Origin: Streptomyces tuirus
GTDB lineage: Bacteria; Actinomycetota; Actinomycetes; Streptomycetales; Streptomycetaceae
Assembly: GCF_014701095.1 (NCBI RefSeq)
Contig: NZ_AP023439.1
Coordinates: 1,042,001 to 1,106,000, forward strand
DNA: 64,000 nucleotides
Direction of reading: 5' to 3'
Part shown: in pieces, positions 27,050-36,521 of the stretch
How the letters are laid out: each line of letters begins with the position of its first letter
How positions within the stretch are numbered: position 1 is the first letter of the stretch
The notes under the pieces: generated by a model
Told to the model about the DNA's origin: nothing
What the model saw: the letters and a program-made list of their open reading frames with translations, nothing else
Database searches by the model: none
Program-made: the position numbers and the translations under genes

Positions 27050-29188
27050 ATGAAGCAGGGCGTGGCGCATCTCGTCTGCGGGCGGCGGGCCAAGTGGATC
27101 GTGCTGGTCTTCTGGGTGGTCGTGCTGGTCGTCGCCGCGCCGCTCGCCATGAAGCTCACCGACGCGCAGGACAACGACGCCGCGTCGTGGCTGCCGGGGT
27201 CCGCCGAGTCGACGCAGGTGCTGCAGATCTCCGAGGACTTCCGGCCGGAGCAGATCCCGGCGGTGGTGATCTACGCGCGGGAGAGCGGTCTGACGGCGCA
27301 GGACCGGGCGCGGATCGCCGAGGACGTGCGGCAGCTGAAGCAGCTGAGCGATCACGGCATCATCGGGGAGCAGACACGGGGGCCGGTGTTCGACCGGCAG
27401 GCCGATCCGCGCGCGGCCCAGGTCTTCGTGCCGATCCTGATGGACGAGGAGGGCTGGGAACGGATCTCACCGGCCGTGGACTCGATCCGGGACGTCGTCG
27501 GCACGGGCAGCGACGGGATGACCGTGCACATCACGGGCCCGGGCGGCACGTCCGCGGACTTCGCGGAGGCCTTCGAGGGCATCGACTCGACCCTGCTGCT
27601 CTCCGCGATGGCGGTCGTCGTCGTCATGCTGCTCATCACCTACCGCAGTCTCACCCTGCTGCTGGTCCCGCTGATCGCGGTGGTCTGCGCGCTGTTCGCC
27701 TCCCAGGCGCTGATCTACCTGCTGGCCGAGCACGCGGGCCTGACGGTCAACGGCCAGAGCGCGGGCATCCTCACGGTGCTGGTCTTCGGAGCGGGGACGG
27801 ACTACGCCCTGCTGCTGGTGGCCCGTTACCGGGAAGAACTGCGCCGCCACGAGGACCGGCACGAGGCGATGGCCCTGGCCCTGCACCGCGCCGGCCCGGC
27901 CGTGCTCGCCTCCGGCGCGACGGTCGTGCTGAGCATGCTGGTGCTCCTGGCCGCCGAGATGAACTCCACGAGCGGCCTGGGCCCGGTGGCCGCGATCGGC
28001 GTCGCCGTCGCCCTGGTGGCGATGATGAGCCTGTTCCCGGCCCTGCTGGTGATCTTCGGCCGCTGGATCTTCTGGCCGGTCGTCCCGCACTACGGCAGTC
28101 CCGACCCGACCGAGCGCGGTGTCTGGGCCCGCATCGGCCGCCGTATCGCCCGCCGCCCGCGGATGATCTGGGTGGTGACGGCGCTCGCGCTGGCGGTCTG
28201 CTCGCTGGGCCTGATCCAGCTGCGCGCGGAGGGCATCGGCAACGCGGACGCGTTCACCGGGAAGCCGGACTCGATCACCGGGCAGGAGGTCTCGGCGCGC
28301 TACTTCCCCGCGGGCAGCGGCGACCCCCTGGTCATCGTCAGCAACCAGGCGCAGGCCGTGCAGGTGGGGCGCGCGGTCGCCGGGACACCGGGCGTGGTCC
28401 CGCAGTCCCTCGGTCTGCCGCCCGGCACCGAACCGGCCTTCGAGGGCAAGGTCCTCTTCGAGGCCACCATGACCGCACCGGCGGACAGCGAGGCCGCCAA
28501 GCAGACGGTGGAGCGGGTGCGGGACGCCGTGCACGCGGTGCCGGACGCCGACGCCAAGGTCGGCGGCGGTACGGCGGCCCTGCTGGACATGGACGAGGCG
28601 ACCACGCACGACAACGTACTGATCATCCCGCTGGTGCTGGTGGTCGTCCTGGTGATCCTGTGCGGCCTGCTGCGCGCCCTGATCGCCCCGCTGCTGCTGA
28701 TCGGGACGGTGATCCTGTCGTTCGCGGCGGCCCTCGGCATCAGCGCGCTCGCGTTCCGGCACGTCTTCGACTACGCGGGCGAGGCGACCGACTTCCCGCT
28801 GTTCGTCTTCGTGTTCCTGGTCGCCCTGGGCATCGACTACAACATCTTCCTGACCACCCGCATCCGCGAGGAGGCGGCCCGCCAGGGCACCAGACCGGGC
28901 GTGATCACGGGCCTCGCGGCCACCGGGGCGGTCATCACCTCCGCCGGCCTGGTCCTGGCCGGCACGTTCGCCGCCCTCGGCACCCTGCCGATGGTCGCCT
29001 TCGCCGAGATCGGTTTCACGGTCGCCCTCGGCGTCCTCATCGACACGTTCATCGTGCGCTCGGTCCTCGTGACCGCTCTGTTCCTCGACGTGGGGCCCAA
29101 GGTGTGGTGGCCGCACCGGCTGGCGCGGGAGGACGGCGGTACGGCTCGGGAGAGCGTCGGGGCGGGGGTCAGCCGGTCCGGCGAATGA
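27050..29188 (+). CDS. MMPL/RND-family transporter
   Basis: This 712-residue membrane protein consists of two similar halves, each with a large extracytoplasmic loop after the first helix and five further helices. Family motifs are GAGTDYALLLVARYREELRR (first half, about residues 246-265) and LGIDYNIFLTTRIREEAA (second half). MMPL proteins export lipids or small metabolites using the proton gradient; the cargo is unknown here and no lipid or polyketide genes adjoin. ATG 27050 follows GGAGGGGGA. The last 20 bases overlap the convergent rsmB gene. Confidence 0.9.
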   Translation: MKQGVAHLVCGRRAKWIVLVFWVVVLVVAAPLAMKLTDAQDNDAASWLPGSAESTQVLQISEDFRPEQIPAVVIYARESGLTAQDRARIAEDVRQLKQLSDHGIIGEQTRGPVFDRQADPRAAQVFVPILMDEEGWERISPAVDSIRDVVGTGSDGMTVHITGPGGTSADFAEAFEGIDSTLLLSAMAVVVVMLLITYRSLTLLLVPLIAVVCALFASQALIYLLAEHAGLTVNGQSAGILTVLVFGAGTDYALLLVARYREELRRHEDRHEAMALALHRAGPAVLASGATVVLSMLVLLAAEMNSTSGLGPVAAIGVAVALVAMMSLFPALLVIFGRWIFWPVVPHYGSPDPTERGVWARIGRRIARRPRMIWVVTALALAVCSLGLIQLRAEGIGNADAFTGKPDSITGQEVSARYFPAGSGDPLVIVSNQAQAVQVGRAVAGTPGVVPQSLGLPPGTEPAFEGKVLFEATMTAPADSEAAKQTVERVRDAVHAVPDADAKVGGGTAALLDMDEATTHDNVLIIPLVLVVVLVILCGLLRALIAPLLLIGTVILSFAAALGISALAFRHVFDYAGEATDFPLFVFVFLVALGIDYNIFLTTRIREEAARQGTRPGVITGLAATGAVITSAGLVLAGTFAALGTLPMVAFAEIGFTVALGVLIDTFIVRSVLVTALFLDVGPKVWWPHRLAREDGGTARESVGAGVSRSGE

Positions 29189-30587
29189 GCGCCAGGTACA
29201 TCGCGTCGGTCCCGTGCAGATGCGGCCACAGCTGCACGTCGGGCCCGTCGCCCAGGTCCGGTACGCCGGGCAGCAGCGGCCGGGCGTCCACGAGGTCCGT
29301 GTCGGGGTGCTGCTTGAGCACGTCGGCGACGACGGCCCGGGTCTCGGCCAGGTGCGGCGAGCAGGTCGCGTAGCCCACGACACCGCCGACCCGCACGGAC
29401 TCCAGGGCGGTGCGCAGCAGACCGCGCTGCAGCGGCGCGAAGCCCTCCAGGTCCTGCGGGCGGCGCCGCCAGCGCGCCTCGGGGCGGCGGCGCAGCGCGC
29501 CGAGGCCGGTGCACGGCACGTCGACCAGTACCCGGTCGAAGCTGCCGGGCCGCCATGCCGGGCGCGTCCCGTCCGCGGCGATCACCTGGTACGGCCCCGG
29601 GTTGCCGTCCAGCGCCTTAGCGACGAGGCCCGCGCGATGGGTCTGCTTCTCGGAGGCGACGAGCAGGGCCCCTCGCTCCGCGGCGAGCGCGCCGAGCAGC
29701 GCGGCCTTCCCGCCGGGTCCGGCGCACCCGTCCAGCCAGCGCCGGTCGGGTCCGTCCAGGGGCGCGTTGGCCAGGGCGAGGGCGACGAGCTGGCTGCCCT
29801 CGTCCTGCACGCCCGCGCGCCCGTCCCGCACGGCTTCGATGGCGCCCGGCTCCCCGCCCTCGGTCAGTCGCACGGCATAGGGCGACCAGCGCCCCTGTAC
29901 GGCGGCGTCCTCGTCGAGCAGTTCCTCCGGGGTGGCCCGCCCGGGCCGTGCCACCAGCGTCACCTCGGGCCGTTCGTTGTCGGCGCGGAGCAACTCCTCG
30001 ACGCCGTCCCGCCCGCCGCCGAGGGAGTCCCACAGCGCGGACACGACCCAGCGCGGGTGCGAGTGCACGACGGCGAGATGGTCCTCGGGATCCTCGTCGT
30101 AGGGCGGCGCGACCCGCTCCAGCCAGCCGTCGAGGTCGTCCTGCGCGACCTTGCGCAGCACGGCGTTGACGAACTTGGCCCGCCCGTCGCCGAGTACGAC
30201 CCGCGCGAGCTCGACGGTGGCGGACACGGCCGCGTGCGTCGGGATCCGCGTGCCGAGCAGCTGATGCGCGCCGAGGCTCAGCACGTCCAGCACCGGCGGG
30301 TCGACCTCACCGAGCGGCCGGTCCACGCACGACGCCAGAATCGCGTCGTACGTCCCCTGCCGCCGCAGCGTCCCGTACACCAGCTCGGTGGCGAGCGCCG
30401 CGTCCCGGGCGTCGAAGTCGTCTTTCTCGCGCGCCTTGCGCAGCAGGGGCGGCAGAACGAGGTTGGCATAGGCGTCCCGCTCGTCCACGGCCCTCAGCGC
30501 CTCGAAGGCGAGGATGCGGACGGGGTCCTTCTTGGGCCGACGGTAGGGCTTGCCTGACGTGCGGGCTCGACGGGGCTGTTCGCTCAC
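29169..30587 (-). CDS. rsmB: 16S rRNA m5C967 methyltransferase
   Basis: RsmB (Fmu/Sun) methylates a cytosine of 16S rRNA. The 472-residue protein has an N-terminal NusB-like RNA-binding domain (about 20-160, DARDAALATELVYGTLRRQG) and a C-terminal SAM-dependent methyltransferase domain. The SAM loop WLDGCAGPGGKAALL and both family cysteines are present, in VDVPCTGLG and YATCSPH. Start is GTG 30587. It follows fmt by 93 bases; fmt and rsmB are a common pair in bacteria. Confidence 0.95.
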   Translation of the reverse strand: MSEQPRRARTSGKPYRRPKKDPVRILAFEALRAVDERDAYANLVLPPLLRKAREKDDFDARDAALATELVYGTLRRQGTYDAILASCVDRPLGEVDPPVLDVLSLGAHQLLGTRIPTHAAVSATVELARVVLGDGRAKFVNAVLRKVAQDDLDGWLERVAPPYDEDPEDHLAVVHSHPRWVVSALWDSLGGGRDGVEELLRADNERPEVTLVARPGRATPEELLDEDAAVQGRWSPYAVRLTEGGEPGAIEAVRDGRAGVQDEGSQLVALALANAPLDGPDRRWLDGCAGPGGKAALLGALAAERGALLVASEKQTHRAGLVAKALDGNPGPYQVIAADGTRPAWRPGSFDRVLVDVPCTGLGALRRRPEARWRRRPQDLEGFAPLQRGLLRTALESVRVGGVVGYATCSPHLAETRAVVADVLKQHPDTDLVDARPLLPGVPDLGDGPDVQLWPHLHGTDAMYLALIRRTG

Positions 30588-30680
30588 GAAAAAGGTGCTC
30601 CGGGGGTGAGATGAAGTGCGCGTCCAGCCTACGCCGCCGGGGGCTGCGTATCAGACCGAGTGGTCAGCCCCGCCCCCGTC

Positions 30681-31613
30681 TCAGCCGCCGAGCCGCTCGC
30701 CCTCGGCGATCCGCACCCCGCGTGCCCAGTCCGCCGCCCGCATCGGCTTCTTGCCCTGGGCCTGCACCCACAGCAGCTCGACGCCGTGGGAGCCGGTGCC
30801 GACGTGGACGTTGTTCTTCCCGGCGGCGATCTGCCCCGGGGCGAGGTCCGTCCGGTCGGGCACGGGGACGACCTGGATGAGCTTCAGGCGCTCACCCCGG
30901 AAGGTGGTCCAGGCGCCGGGGGCCGGGGTGCAGCCCCGCACCATCCGGTCGACGCGCAGCGCGGGCGCGCCGAAGTCGAGGTGCGCGTCCTCGACGTTGA
31001 CCTTCGGGGCGAGGCTGATCCCGTCGGCCGGCTGCGGTACGGCCTTCAGCGTGCCGTCCTCGATCCCGTCCATGGTCGCCACGAGCAGCCCCGCACCGGC
31101 GAACGCCAGCCGCGTCAGCAGGTCCCCGCTGGTGTCGGTGGCCCGGATCTCCTCGGTCACCGTCCCGTACACCGGCCCGGAGTCGAGCCCCTCCTCGATG
31201 AGGAACGTCGACGCACCGGTGATCTCGTCGCCGGCCATGATGGCGTGCTGCACGGGCGCGGCGCCGCGCCAGGCCGGCAGCAGGGAGAAGTGCAGATTGA
31301 CCCAGCCCTGCGCGGGGATGTCGAGGGCGACCCGGGGCAGCAGCGCCCCGTAGGCGACGACGGGGCAGCAGTCCGGCCCGATCTCCCGCAGCCGCTCCAG
31401 GAACTCCGGGTCCTTCGGCTTCGCGGGCTTCAGCACCTCGATCCCGGCCTCCTCCGCCCGCTGCGCGACGGGCGACGCGACGAGCCTGCGTCCGCGCCCG
31501 GCCGGCGCGTCCGGCCGCGTGACGACGGCGGCCACCTCGTGCCGCCCGGAGGCGAGCAGAGCGTCCAGGGCGGGAACGGCGACCTCGGGTGTACCGGCGA
31601 AGACGAGCTTCAT
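30681..31613 (-). CDS. fmt: Methionyl-tRNA formyltransferase
   Basis: Fmt transfers a formyl group from 10-formyltetrahydrofolate to initiator Met-tRNA. The 310-residue protein has the formyltransferase core with the N106/H108 catalytic segment [16 protein letters not shown], the LDSGPV motif with the conserved aspartate, and a C-terminal OB-like tRNA-binding domain (about 205-310). I took ATG 31613 ([14 protein letters not shown]), the conserved start, rather than the open frame to 31655. It probably leads an fmt-rsmB operon. Confidence 0.96.
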   Translation of the reverse strand: MKLVFAGTPEVAVPALDALLASGRHEVAAVVTRPDAPAGRGRRLVASPVAQRAEEAGIEVLKPAKPKDPEFLERLREIGPDCCPVVAYGALLPRVALDIPAQGWVNLHFSLLPAWRGAAPVQHAIMAGDEITGASTFLIEEGLDSGPVYGTVTEEIRATDTSGDLLTRLAFAGAGLLVATMDGIEDGTLKAVPQPADGISLAPKVNVEDAHLDFGAPALRVDRMVRGCTPAPGAWTTFRGERLKLIQVVPVPDRTDLAPGQIAAGKNNVHVGTGSHGVELLWVQAQGKKPMRAADWARGVRIAEGERLGG

Positions 31614-31850
31614 GGGGTGGTGGCGGCCTCTCGGGCGGGGGTCGATGACGGGCAACGCCCAAGTCTATGAGCCGGGAACGGAAAGCCGCCGACGGTGCCC
31701 GGCCCCCACGGGAGACCCGGGCCTGCCGGCTGACAAGTTGCGGGCGGGGCGCGGGCGGGAGACATGAGCCGACGGCCGAAGGCCGAGGCGCACACCCCAC
31801 GCAGACAGGCGCACGCAGGTAATCCCACGCCCCACACCGTGACCCGCGGA

Positions 31851-31904
31851 GCGGATCCGCGTTGGTCAAGACAGAGTTGACCACTAGAGGCCGCGATCGC
31901 GGCC
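31851..31904. promoter_or_regulatory. Three consecutive palindromes ahead of the HTH gene
   Basis: Within 54 bases lie GCGGATCCGC (31851-31860), TGGTCAA-N7-TTGACCA (31863-31883) and GGCCGCGATCGCGGCC (31889-31904). All three are perfect inverted repeats. TTGGTC (31862-31867) and TAGAGG (31885-31890), 17 bases apart, could be a weak promoter covered by the middle palindrome. The rest of the 325-base gap (31614-31938) holds no gene that I can support. Confidence 0.55.
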
Positions 31905-31938
31905 CATTCCTTTCAACGCCGGTTCGAGAGGCTTGTTC

Positions 31939-32490
31939 ATGGCCGACCACGCAACCCACGACGCCCAGGCTCGGGCCAGCCTGCACTTGCTGGTGCGGGA
32001 CATCGAGCGGGTCCGCCGGCAGGTGGACGCACTGCGCACCCTCACCGCCCAGCTGGGGAACGTCTACCGCCCGCGCCGCTCCGGCCCCTCCACGGGCTTC
32101 GTCGTCTACGGACGCGCCCCCGCCCCGACGGTACGTCTCGCCCAGGAGCTGCGGGACAGTGTCGAGACCCTGGTGACGGCAGCCGTGGACTTCGACCGCT
32201 CTCTCGGCTTCTCTTGGGACGCGGTGGGCTCCGCCCTCGGAGTCACCAAGCAGGCGGTCCACCGCCGTTACGGCGCCCGCCGTGCCACGGCTCAGTCGGC
32301 CGTGCCGGAGCCGGAGCGCACGCCGGAGCCGACGCCCGCGGGCGGCCGCGCGGTCAATGTGACCACCGGTCTGCCGACGGTCCCGACGGTCCCCGCCGCC
32401 CGCTCCATGCCCACGCAGCCGACGGCCGGCAGCCCCGCACTCCGCGACGAGGTGCGGCCCACGGCCTTCCCGGGCCCGCGCAACGGCTGA
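31939..32490 (+). CDS. Small helix-turn-helix protein of unknown function
   Basis: This 183-residue protein begins with a helical, possibly coiled segment (about 11-40, [20 protein letters not shown]). A helix-turn-helix of the kind [21 protein letters not shown] follows (about 93-112), then a disordered Pro/Thr/Ala-rich tail. It resembles uncharacterised Streptomyces DNA-binding proteins. ATG 31939 has GAGAGG upstream; a TTG two codons earlier is possible. The palindromes in its leader suggest autoregulation (inference). It converges on priA across a 13-bp terminator stem. Confidence 0.78.
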   Translation: MADHATHDAQARASLHLLVRDIERVRRQVDALRTLTAQLGNVYRPRRSGPSTGFVVYGRAPAPTVRLAQELRDSVETLVTAAVDFDRSLGFSWDAVGSALGVTKQAVHRRYGARRATAQSAVPEPERTPEPTPAGGRAVNVTTGLPTVPTVPAARSMPTQPTAGSPALRDEVRPTAFPGPRNG

Positions 32491-32502
32491 CGCCCCCTCT
32501 CC

Positions 32503-32533
32503 CTGCCCTCCCGGAAGGCCTCCGGGAGGGCAG
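32503..32533. terminator. Bidirectional terminator between HTH gene and priA
   Basis: A perfect 13-bp stem (CTGCCCTCCCGGA at 32503-32515, TCCGGGAGGGCAG at 32521-32533) with the 5-base loop AGGCC lies just after the HTH gene stop. It can also act on priA transcripts from the other side. Confidence 0.85.
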
Positions 32534-32621
32534 CCGCGTCTCCGGGCGAGACCGCACCCCGGCCGGCACCCACAGCTGCACACGCGGCACCCCCTTGGGC
32601 CCCGCAACCGTCACCCGCCGA

Positions 32622-34775
32622 TCAGCCGATGTCGGCCGGGTCGACCCTCACCCACACGCCGGCGCCGCTTCCGCTCCCCCTGGCCATCCGCGCTGCCTGC
32701 GCGGCCTTGAGCGCGGCGGCCAGCGCGGCACCCCTGCCCGGTGGCACCCGCAGCAGCGCCCGCTCCCACTGCTCCCCGGGCGGCGGCGCCCCCGCCCGCC
32801 GAGGCCGCCCGGCGGCGGGGACGGGCAACGGCACCGGCCCCAGCACCTCGGCCTCCGGCGGCAGTTCGGCCGCACGGAGGAAGTCGGCCACCGCCTCCGC
32901 GGGGCCCGACACGGCCGCCATCCGCGACACCGGCGGGAACCCCAGCTCGGACCGCTCGGCGAGTTCGCGCACCGCGTGTCCGACGGGATCCCAGCGGACG
33001 AGCGCCTGCACGGGCCGCAGCGTCGGCTCGGCCACGACCACCACCGTGCCGCCCGCCGACTGCGGCCGGACGAGGGACGCGGCCGCGATCCACCGCCGCA
33101 ACGCGTCCTCCCCCGCCCGCAGATCGGGCCGCCCGAGCATGGCCCACCCGTCCAGCAGCAGCGCCGCCGCGTACCCGCCCTCGGCCACGGGCTCGGCCCC
33201 CGGCGTACTCACGACCAGTGCGGGAGCCCCCGGCACCGTGTCGAGCACATGCTCCCGCCCCGAGGTGCGTACCGGCACGGCGGGGAACGCCCGGCCGAGT
33301 TCCTCGGCGGTCCGCCGCGCCCCGACGACCGAGGCGCGCAGACGGAAGGATCCGCAGTCGGGGCAGTGCCAGCCGCTCTCCTCGCGCCCGCACCATCCGC
33401 AGTTCAGGGCACCGCCGTCCGGCGCCTCCAGCGGCCCGGAGCAGTGCCGGCAGCGCGCGGGCGCCCGGCAGTTGGCACAGGCCATGCGCGGTACGTACCC
33501 CCTGCGGGGCACCTGCACCAGCACCGGTCCGCTGCGCAGGCCGTCCCTGACGGCCTGCCAGGCGAGGGTCGGCAGCCGGGCGGCCCGGGCGGCCTCGTCC
33601 CGGGCGAGATCCTGGTCCCCGACGGTCCGTACCAGCGGAGCGGCCGCCCGAACCCGGTCCCGCCCGGCGACGAGCGGCCGGGCCCAGCCGCTCTCGACGA
33701 GCTGCGCGGCCTCCACCGTGCAGCCCCAGCTCCCCAGCAGGAAGCCGCACTTGTCCAGCGCGGCCCGCAAGAGGAGCACCTCGCGGGCGTGGGGCTGCGG
33801 GGCGTGCTGCTCGCTGTGGCTGTCGTCGCCGTCGTCCCAGAGGGCGACCAGGCCGAGGTCCTGGACGGGTGCGAACATCGCGGCCCTCGTCCCGATCACG
33901 GCCCGTACGGAGCCACGCCGCACCGCGAGCCACTGCGCGTACCGCTTCTCCGGGCCGGCGTCGGCGGTGAGCACCGCGTGCCGCCCCTTTCCCAGCAGCG
34001 AGGTCAGCGCGGCGTCGACCCGCGCGACCGCCCGTCCGTCGGGCAGGACGGCGAGCGCCCCGCGCCCGGAGGCCAGTGTCGCGGCGACGGCCCGGGCCAG
34101 CTCCTCGCTCCACTGCGGGCCGGGCAGCGCGTTCCACACGGCGCGGGGCGCCCCGCCGGAGGCCAGGGACTCCAGGAACGCCGCTCCCCGCTCGTACCGC
34201 TGCAAGGAGCCGGCCTCCGGCGCCGGGGGCGGTGGCAGCGGGTCGGGTGAGGGCCGCTGCTCGGCCCGTGCGTTGCGCGGCGGTACAGCGAGCTGCAAGA
34301 CGTCGGCGAGGCTGCCCGCGTACCGGTCGGCGACCGCCCTGGCCAGACCCAGCAGTTCCGCGCTGAGCACCTGCTCGGGCGAGACGACCTGGGCGAGGGC
34401 GGCCAGCGGGCCGGGGTAGTCGGACTCGGCCAGCCGCTCGACGAGGAACCCGTCGATCAGCCCGCCGCCCTCGCGCCTCCCCTCCCGCACGCGATGCCGG
34501 CCGGCCCCGAACCTGACCCGCACCCGCACGCCCGGCCGGGCGTCCGCGTCGAGCTCCTCCGGCACGGCGTAGTCGAAGTACCGGTCGAGATGGAGCACGC
34601 CCTTGTCGACGAGGACGCGCGCGACGGGCAGTTCCTTGGCGAGCGCGGCCCCGCGCCAGGTCCGCGGCTTGGCCCTGGGTGTCCTGGCCTTGCGCACGCT
34701 GTCCCGGATGAGCGCGAGCTGCTCGGGCGGGGCACCCTCAGCCCCGCCGCCCGCCTGTTCGTTCTCGCCGCTCAC
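32622..34775 (-). CDS. priA: PriA-like primosomal protein, helicase motifs degenerate
   Basis: PriA restarts stalled replication forks. This 717-residue protein keeps the N-terminal DNA-binding region, the zinc-binding cysteines (433, 436, 442, 445, 459, 462, 471, 474) and the C-terminal domain. The helicase signature is lost: where Walker A should be, the sequence reads VWNALPGPQWSEEL (about 213-226), and the DEEH box is LWDDGDDSH (312-320). Actinobacterial PriA proteins are known to be degenerate in this way, so it may load the replisome without unwinding. GTG 34775 is used; the frame is open to 34871 without a good ribosome binding site. Confidence 0.9.
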   Translation of the reverse strand: MSGENEQAGGGAEGAPPEQLALIRDSVRKARTPRAKPRTWRGAALAKELPVARVLVDKGVLHLDRYFDYAVPEELDADARPGVRVRVRFGAGRHRVREGRREGGGLIDGFLVERLAESDYPGPLAALAQVVSPEQVLSAELLGLARAVADRYAGSLADVLQLAVPPRNARAEQRPSPDPLPPPPAPEAGSLQRYERGAAFLESLASGGAPRAVWNALPGPQWSEELARAVAATLASGRGALAVLPDGRAVARVDAALTSLLGKGRHAVLTADAGPEKRYAQWLAVRRGSVRAVIGTRAAMFAPVQDLGLVALWDDGDDSHSEQHAPQPHAREVLLLRAALDKCGFLLGSWGCTVEAAQLVESGWARPLVAGRDRVRAAAPLVRTVGDQDLARDEAARAARLPTLAWQAVRDGLRSGPVLVQVPRRGYVPRMACANCRAPARCRHCSGPLEAPDGGALNCGWCGREESGWHCPDCGSFRLRASVVGARRTAEELGRAFPAVPVRTSGREHVLDTVPGAPALVVSTPGAEPVAEGGYAAALLLDGWAMLGRPDLRAGEDALRRWIAAASLVRPQSAGGTVVVVAEPTLRPVQALVRWDPVGHAVRELAERSELGFPPVSRMAAVSGPAEAVADFLRAAELPPEAEVLGPVPLPVPAAGRPRRAGAPPPGEQWERALLRVPPGRGAALAAALKAAQAARMARGSGSGAGVWVRVDPADIG

Positions 34776-35019
34776 GCTTGCATTCTTACCAAACAGCACT
34801 GACAAGCGGAGACGCCCGAGTTCCCGCACGCCGACGGCACGCACGCGCCTTGCACCACTCGGCCACGCCACCGGGCACCGCCCGGCCGACGGCGGGATTC
34901 AAACCCGCGGGGGCCGCTTCGGGCCCAGAAGCCTCCGTCACCTTGGCACCAGCCGCCCCGACGCCCACCAGCGCAGGGCCCCCCGCCGTCCGCGAGCCGT
35001 TTTCCCCGGAGGAACGGCG
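34776..35019. other. Gap with tRNA-like arms, no intact tRNA
   Basis: Read on the minus strand, this metK-priA gap contains an anticodon-arm-like hairpin (GCTTC/GAAGC, 7-base loop, 34932-34916), then a T-arm-like hairpin (GCGGG-TTTGAAT-CCCGC, 34908-34892). About 20 bases later comes a D-arm-like GGCCGAGTGGTGCAAGGC (34866-34849). The order is wrong for a tRNA, position 56 is T rather than C, and the acceptor strands do not pair. It is decayed tRNA material or chance. No protein gene is supported. Confidence 0.3.
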
Positions 35020-35051
35020 GAGGCCCGGCCCCCCGAAGGGTGCCGGGCCTC
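35020..35051 (-). terminator. Terminator after metK
   Basis: A 10-bp perfect stem (GAGGCCCGGC at 35020-35029, GCCGGGCCTC at 35042-35051) with a 12-base loop lies 24 bases beyond the metK stop codon. Confidence 0.8.
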
Positions 35052-35075
35052 ACGCGTCGCCCTGAGGGACGGGGC

Positions 35076-36284
35076 TTACAGCCCCGCGGCCGTGCGGAGC
35101 GCGTCCACGCGGTCCGTCCGCTCCCACGTGAACTCGGGGAGCTCGCGGCCGAAGTGGCCGTACGCGGCGGTCTGGGAGTAGATCGGGCGGAGCAGGTCGA
35201 GGTCGCGGATGATAGCGGCCGGGCGGAGGTCGAAGACCTCGTCGATCGCCTTCTCGATCTTCTCCGTCTCGACCTTGGCGGTGCCGAAGGTCTCGACGAA
35301 CAGACCCACCGGCTCGGCCTTGCCGATCGCGTACGCGACCTGGACCTCGCAGCGGGTGGCCAGACCGGCGGCGACCACGTTCTTCGCGACCCAGCGCATC
35401 GCGTACGCCGCGGAGCGGTCCACCTTGGACGGGTCCTTGCCGGAGAAGGCGCCGCCGCCGTGGCGGGCCATGCCGCCGTAGGTGTCGATGATGATCTTGC
35501 GGCCGGTCAGGCCGGCGTCACCCATCGGGCCGCCGATCTCGAAGCGGCCGGTGGGGTTGACCAGGAGACGGTAGTTCTCCGTGTCGATCTTGATGCCCTC
35601 GTCCAGGAGCGCCTTCAGCTCCGGCTCGACGACGAACTCCTTGATGTCCGGCGCCAGCAGCGAGTCCAGGTCGATGTCCGAGGCGTGCTGCGAGGAGACC
35701 ACGACGGTGTCCAGGCGGACCGCCTTGTCGCCGTCGTACTCGATGGTGACCTGCGTCTTGCCGTCCGGGCGCAGGTAGGGGATCGTGCCGTTCTTGCGCA
35801 CGTCGGACAGGCGCTTCGACAGACGGTGGGCCAGGAAGATCGGCAGCGGCATCAGCGTCGGCGTCTCGTCCGTCGCGTAGCCGAACATCAGGCCCTGGTC
35901 GCCCGCACCCTGCTTGTCGAGCTCGTCCTCGTCGCCCTCGACACGGGACTCGTACGCCGTGTCCACGCCCTGGGCGATGTCCGGGGACTGCGCGCCGATC
36001 GACACCGACACGCCGCAGGAGGCGCCGTCGAAGCCCTTCTTGCTGGAGTCGTAGCCGATCTCGAGGATCTTGTTCCGGACCAGCGTCGCGATGTCCGCGT
36101 ACGTCTTGGTCGTGACCTCGCCGGCCACGTGCACCAGGCCGGTCGTGATCAGGGTCTCGACGGCGACCCGGGAGGACGGGTCCTCGCGCAGGAGCGCGTC
36201 GAGAATGGTGTCGCTGATCTGGTCAGCGATCTTGTCGGGGTGACCCTCGGTCACGGACTCCGAGGTGAAAAGGCGACGGGACAC
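35076..36284 (-). CDS. metK: S-adenosylmethionine synthetase
   Basis: MetK makes S-adenosylmethionine from methionine and ATP. The 402-residue protein has all family signatures: [12 protein letters not shown] near the start, [12 protein letters not shown] (ATP-binding) and the phosphate loop [22 protein letters not shown] 36284 ([17 protein letters not shown]) has an AGGGAG ribosome binding site; the frame is open to 36476. SAM affects development and antibiotic production in Streptomyces (established). The leader carries a 9-bp hairpin; no SAM riboswitch was recognised. Confidence 0.98.
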   Translation of the reverse strand: MSRRLFTSESVTEGHPDKIADQISDTILDALLREDPSSRVAVETLITTGLVHVAGEVTTKTYADIATLVRNKILEIGYDSSKKGFDGASCGVSVSIGAQSPDIAQGVDTAYESRVEGDEDELDKQGAGDQGLMFGYATDETPTLMPLPIFLAHRLSKRLSDVRKNGTIPYLRPDGKTQVTIEYDGDKAVRLDTVVVSSQHASDIDLDSLLAPDIKEFVVEPELKALLDEGIKIDTENYRLLVNPTGRFEIGGPMGDAGLTGRKIIIDTYGGMARHGGGAFSGKDPSKVDRSAAYAMRWVAKNVVAAGLATRCEVQVAYAIGKAEPVGLFVETFGTAKVETEKIEKAIDEVFDLRPAAIIRDLDLLRPIYSQTAAYGHFGRELPEFTWERTDRVDALRTAAGL

Positions 36285-36325
36285 AACGCTCCCTGGGGTT
36301 GCAGCGGCTGCTGGCTGATCATTGG

Positions 36326-36357
36326 CGGACGGCGGGGGCTGCACCCGGCGCCGTCCG
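36326..36357 (-). promoter_or_regulatory. Hairpin in the metK leader / coaBC trailer
   Basis: CGGACGGCG (36326-36334) pairs with CGCCGTCCG (36349-36357) across a 14-base loop, 42 bases before the metK start. TAAACT (36369-36364 on the minus strand) could be a -10 just upstream, which would place the hairpin at the 5-prime end of the metK mRNA. It could equally be the terminator of coaBC, whose stop is 165 bases away. Confidence 0.4.
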
Positions 36358-36521
36358 TGGAACAGTTTACGGGTCACGCTTCGGCCACGGGCCCCCTGTC
36401 TCGCCACTCGGGAGTGCTGTGACCTGCGGCACGGGCATTCTGCCCAATGCCGAGCGACGTTGGCCAGAGGCGCCACGCCAGGATCGACCGGCTTTCGAGG
36501 GGGTGCACGGCGTCTGAGCCA

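Noticed and set aside
34849..34932. A working, circularly permuted tRNA gene
   Set aside because: The acceptor strands do not pair, T-loop position 56 is T, position 33 of the anticodon loop is not T, and no processing signals are visible.
34786..34968. A 60-residue open frame containing GGVAEWCKARAC
   Set aside because: This peptide is the usual false translation of a tRNA D-arm. The region is treated as tRNA-like debris, not as a gene.
36285..36521. A SAM riboswitch ahead of metK
   Set aside because: Only a plain 9-bp hairpin and a possible -10 are visible. None of the conserved SAM aptamer blocks was found.
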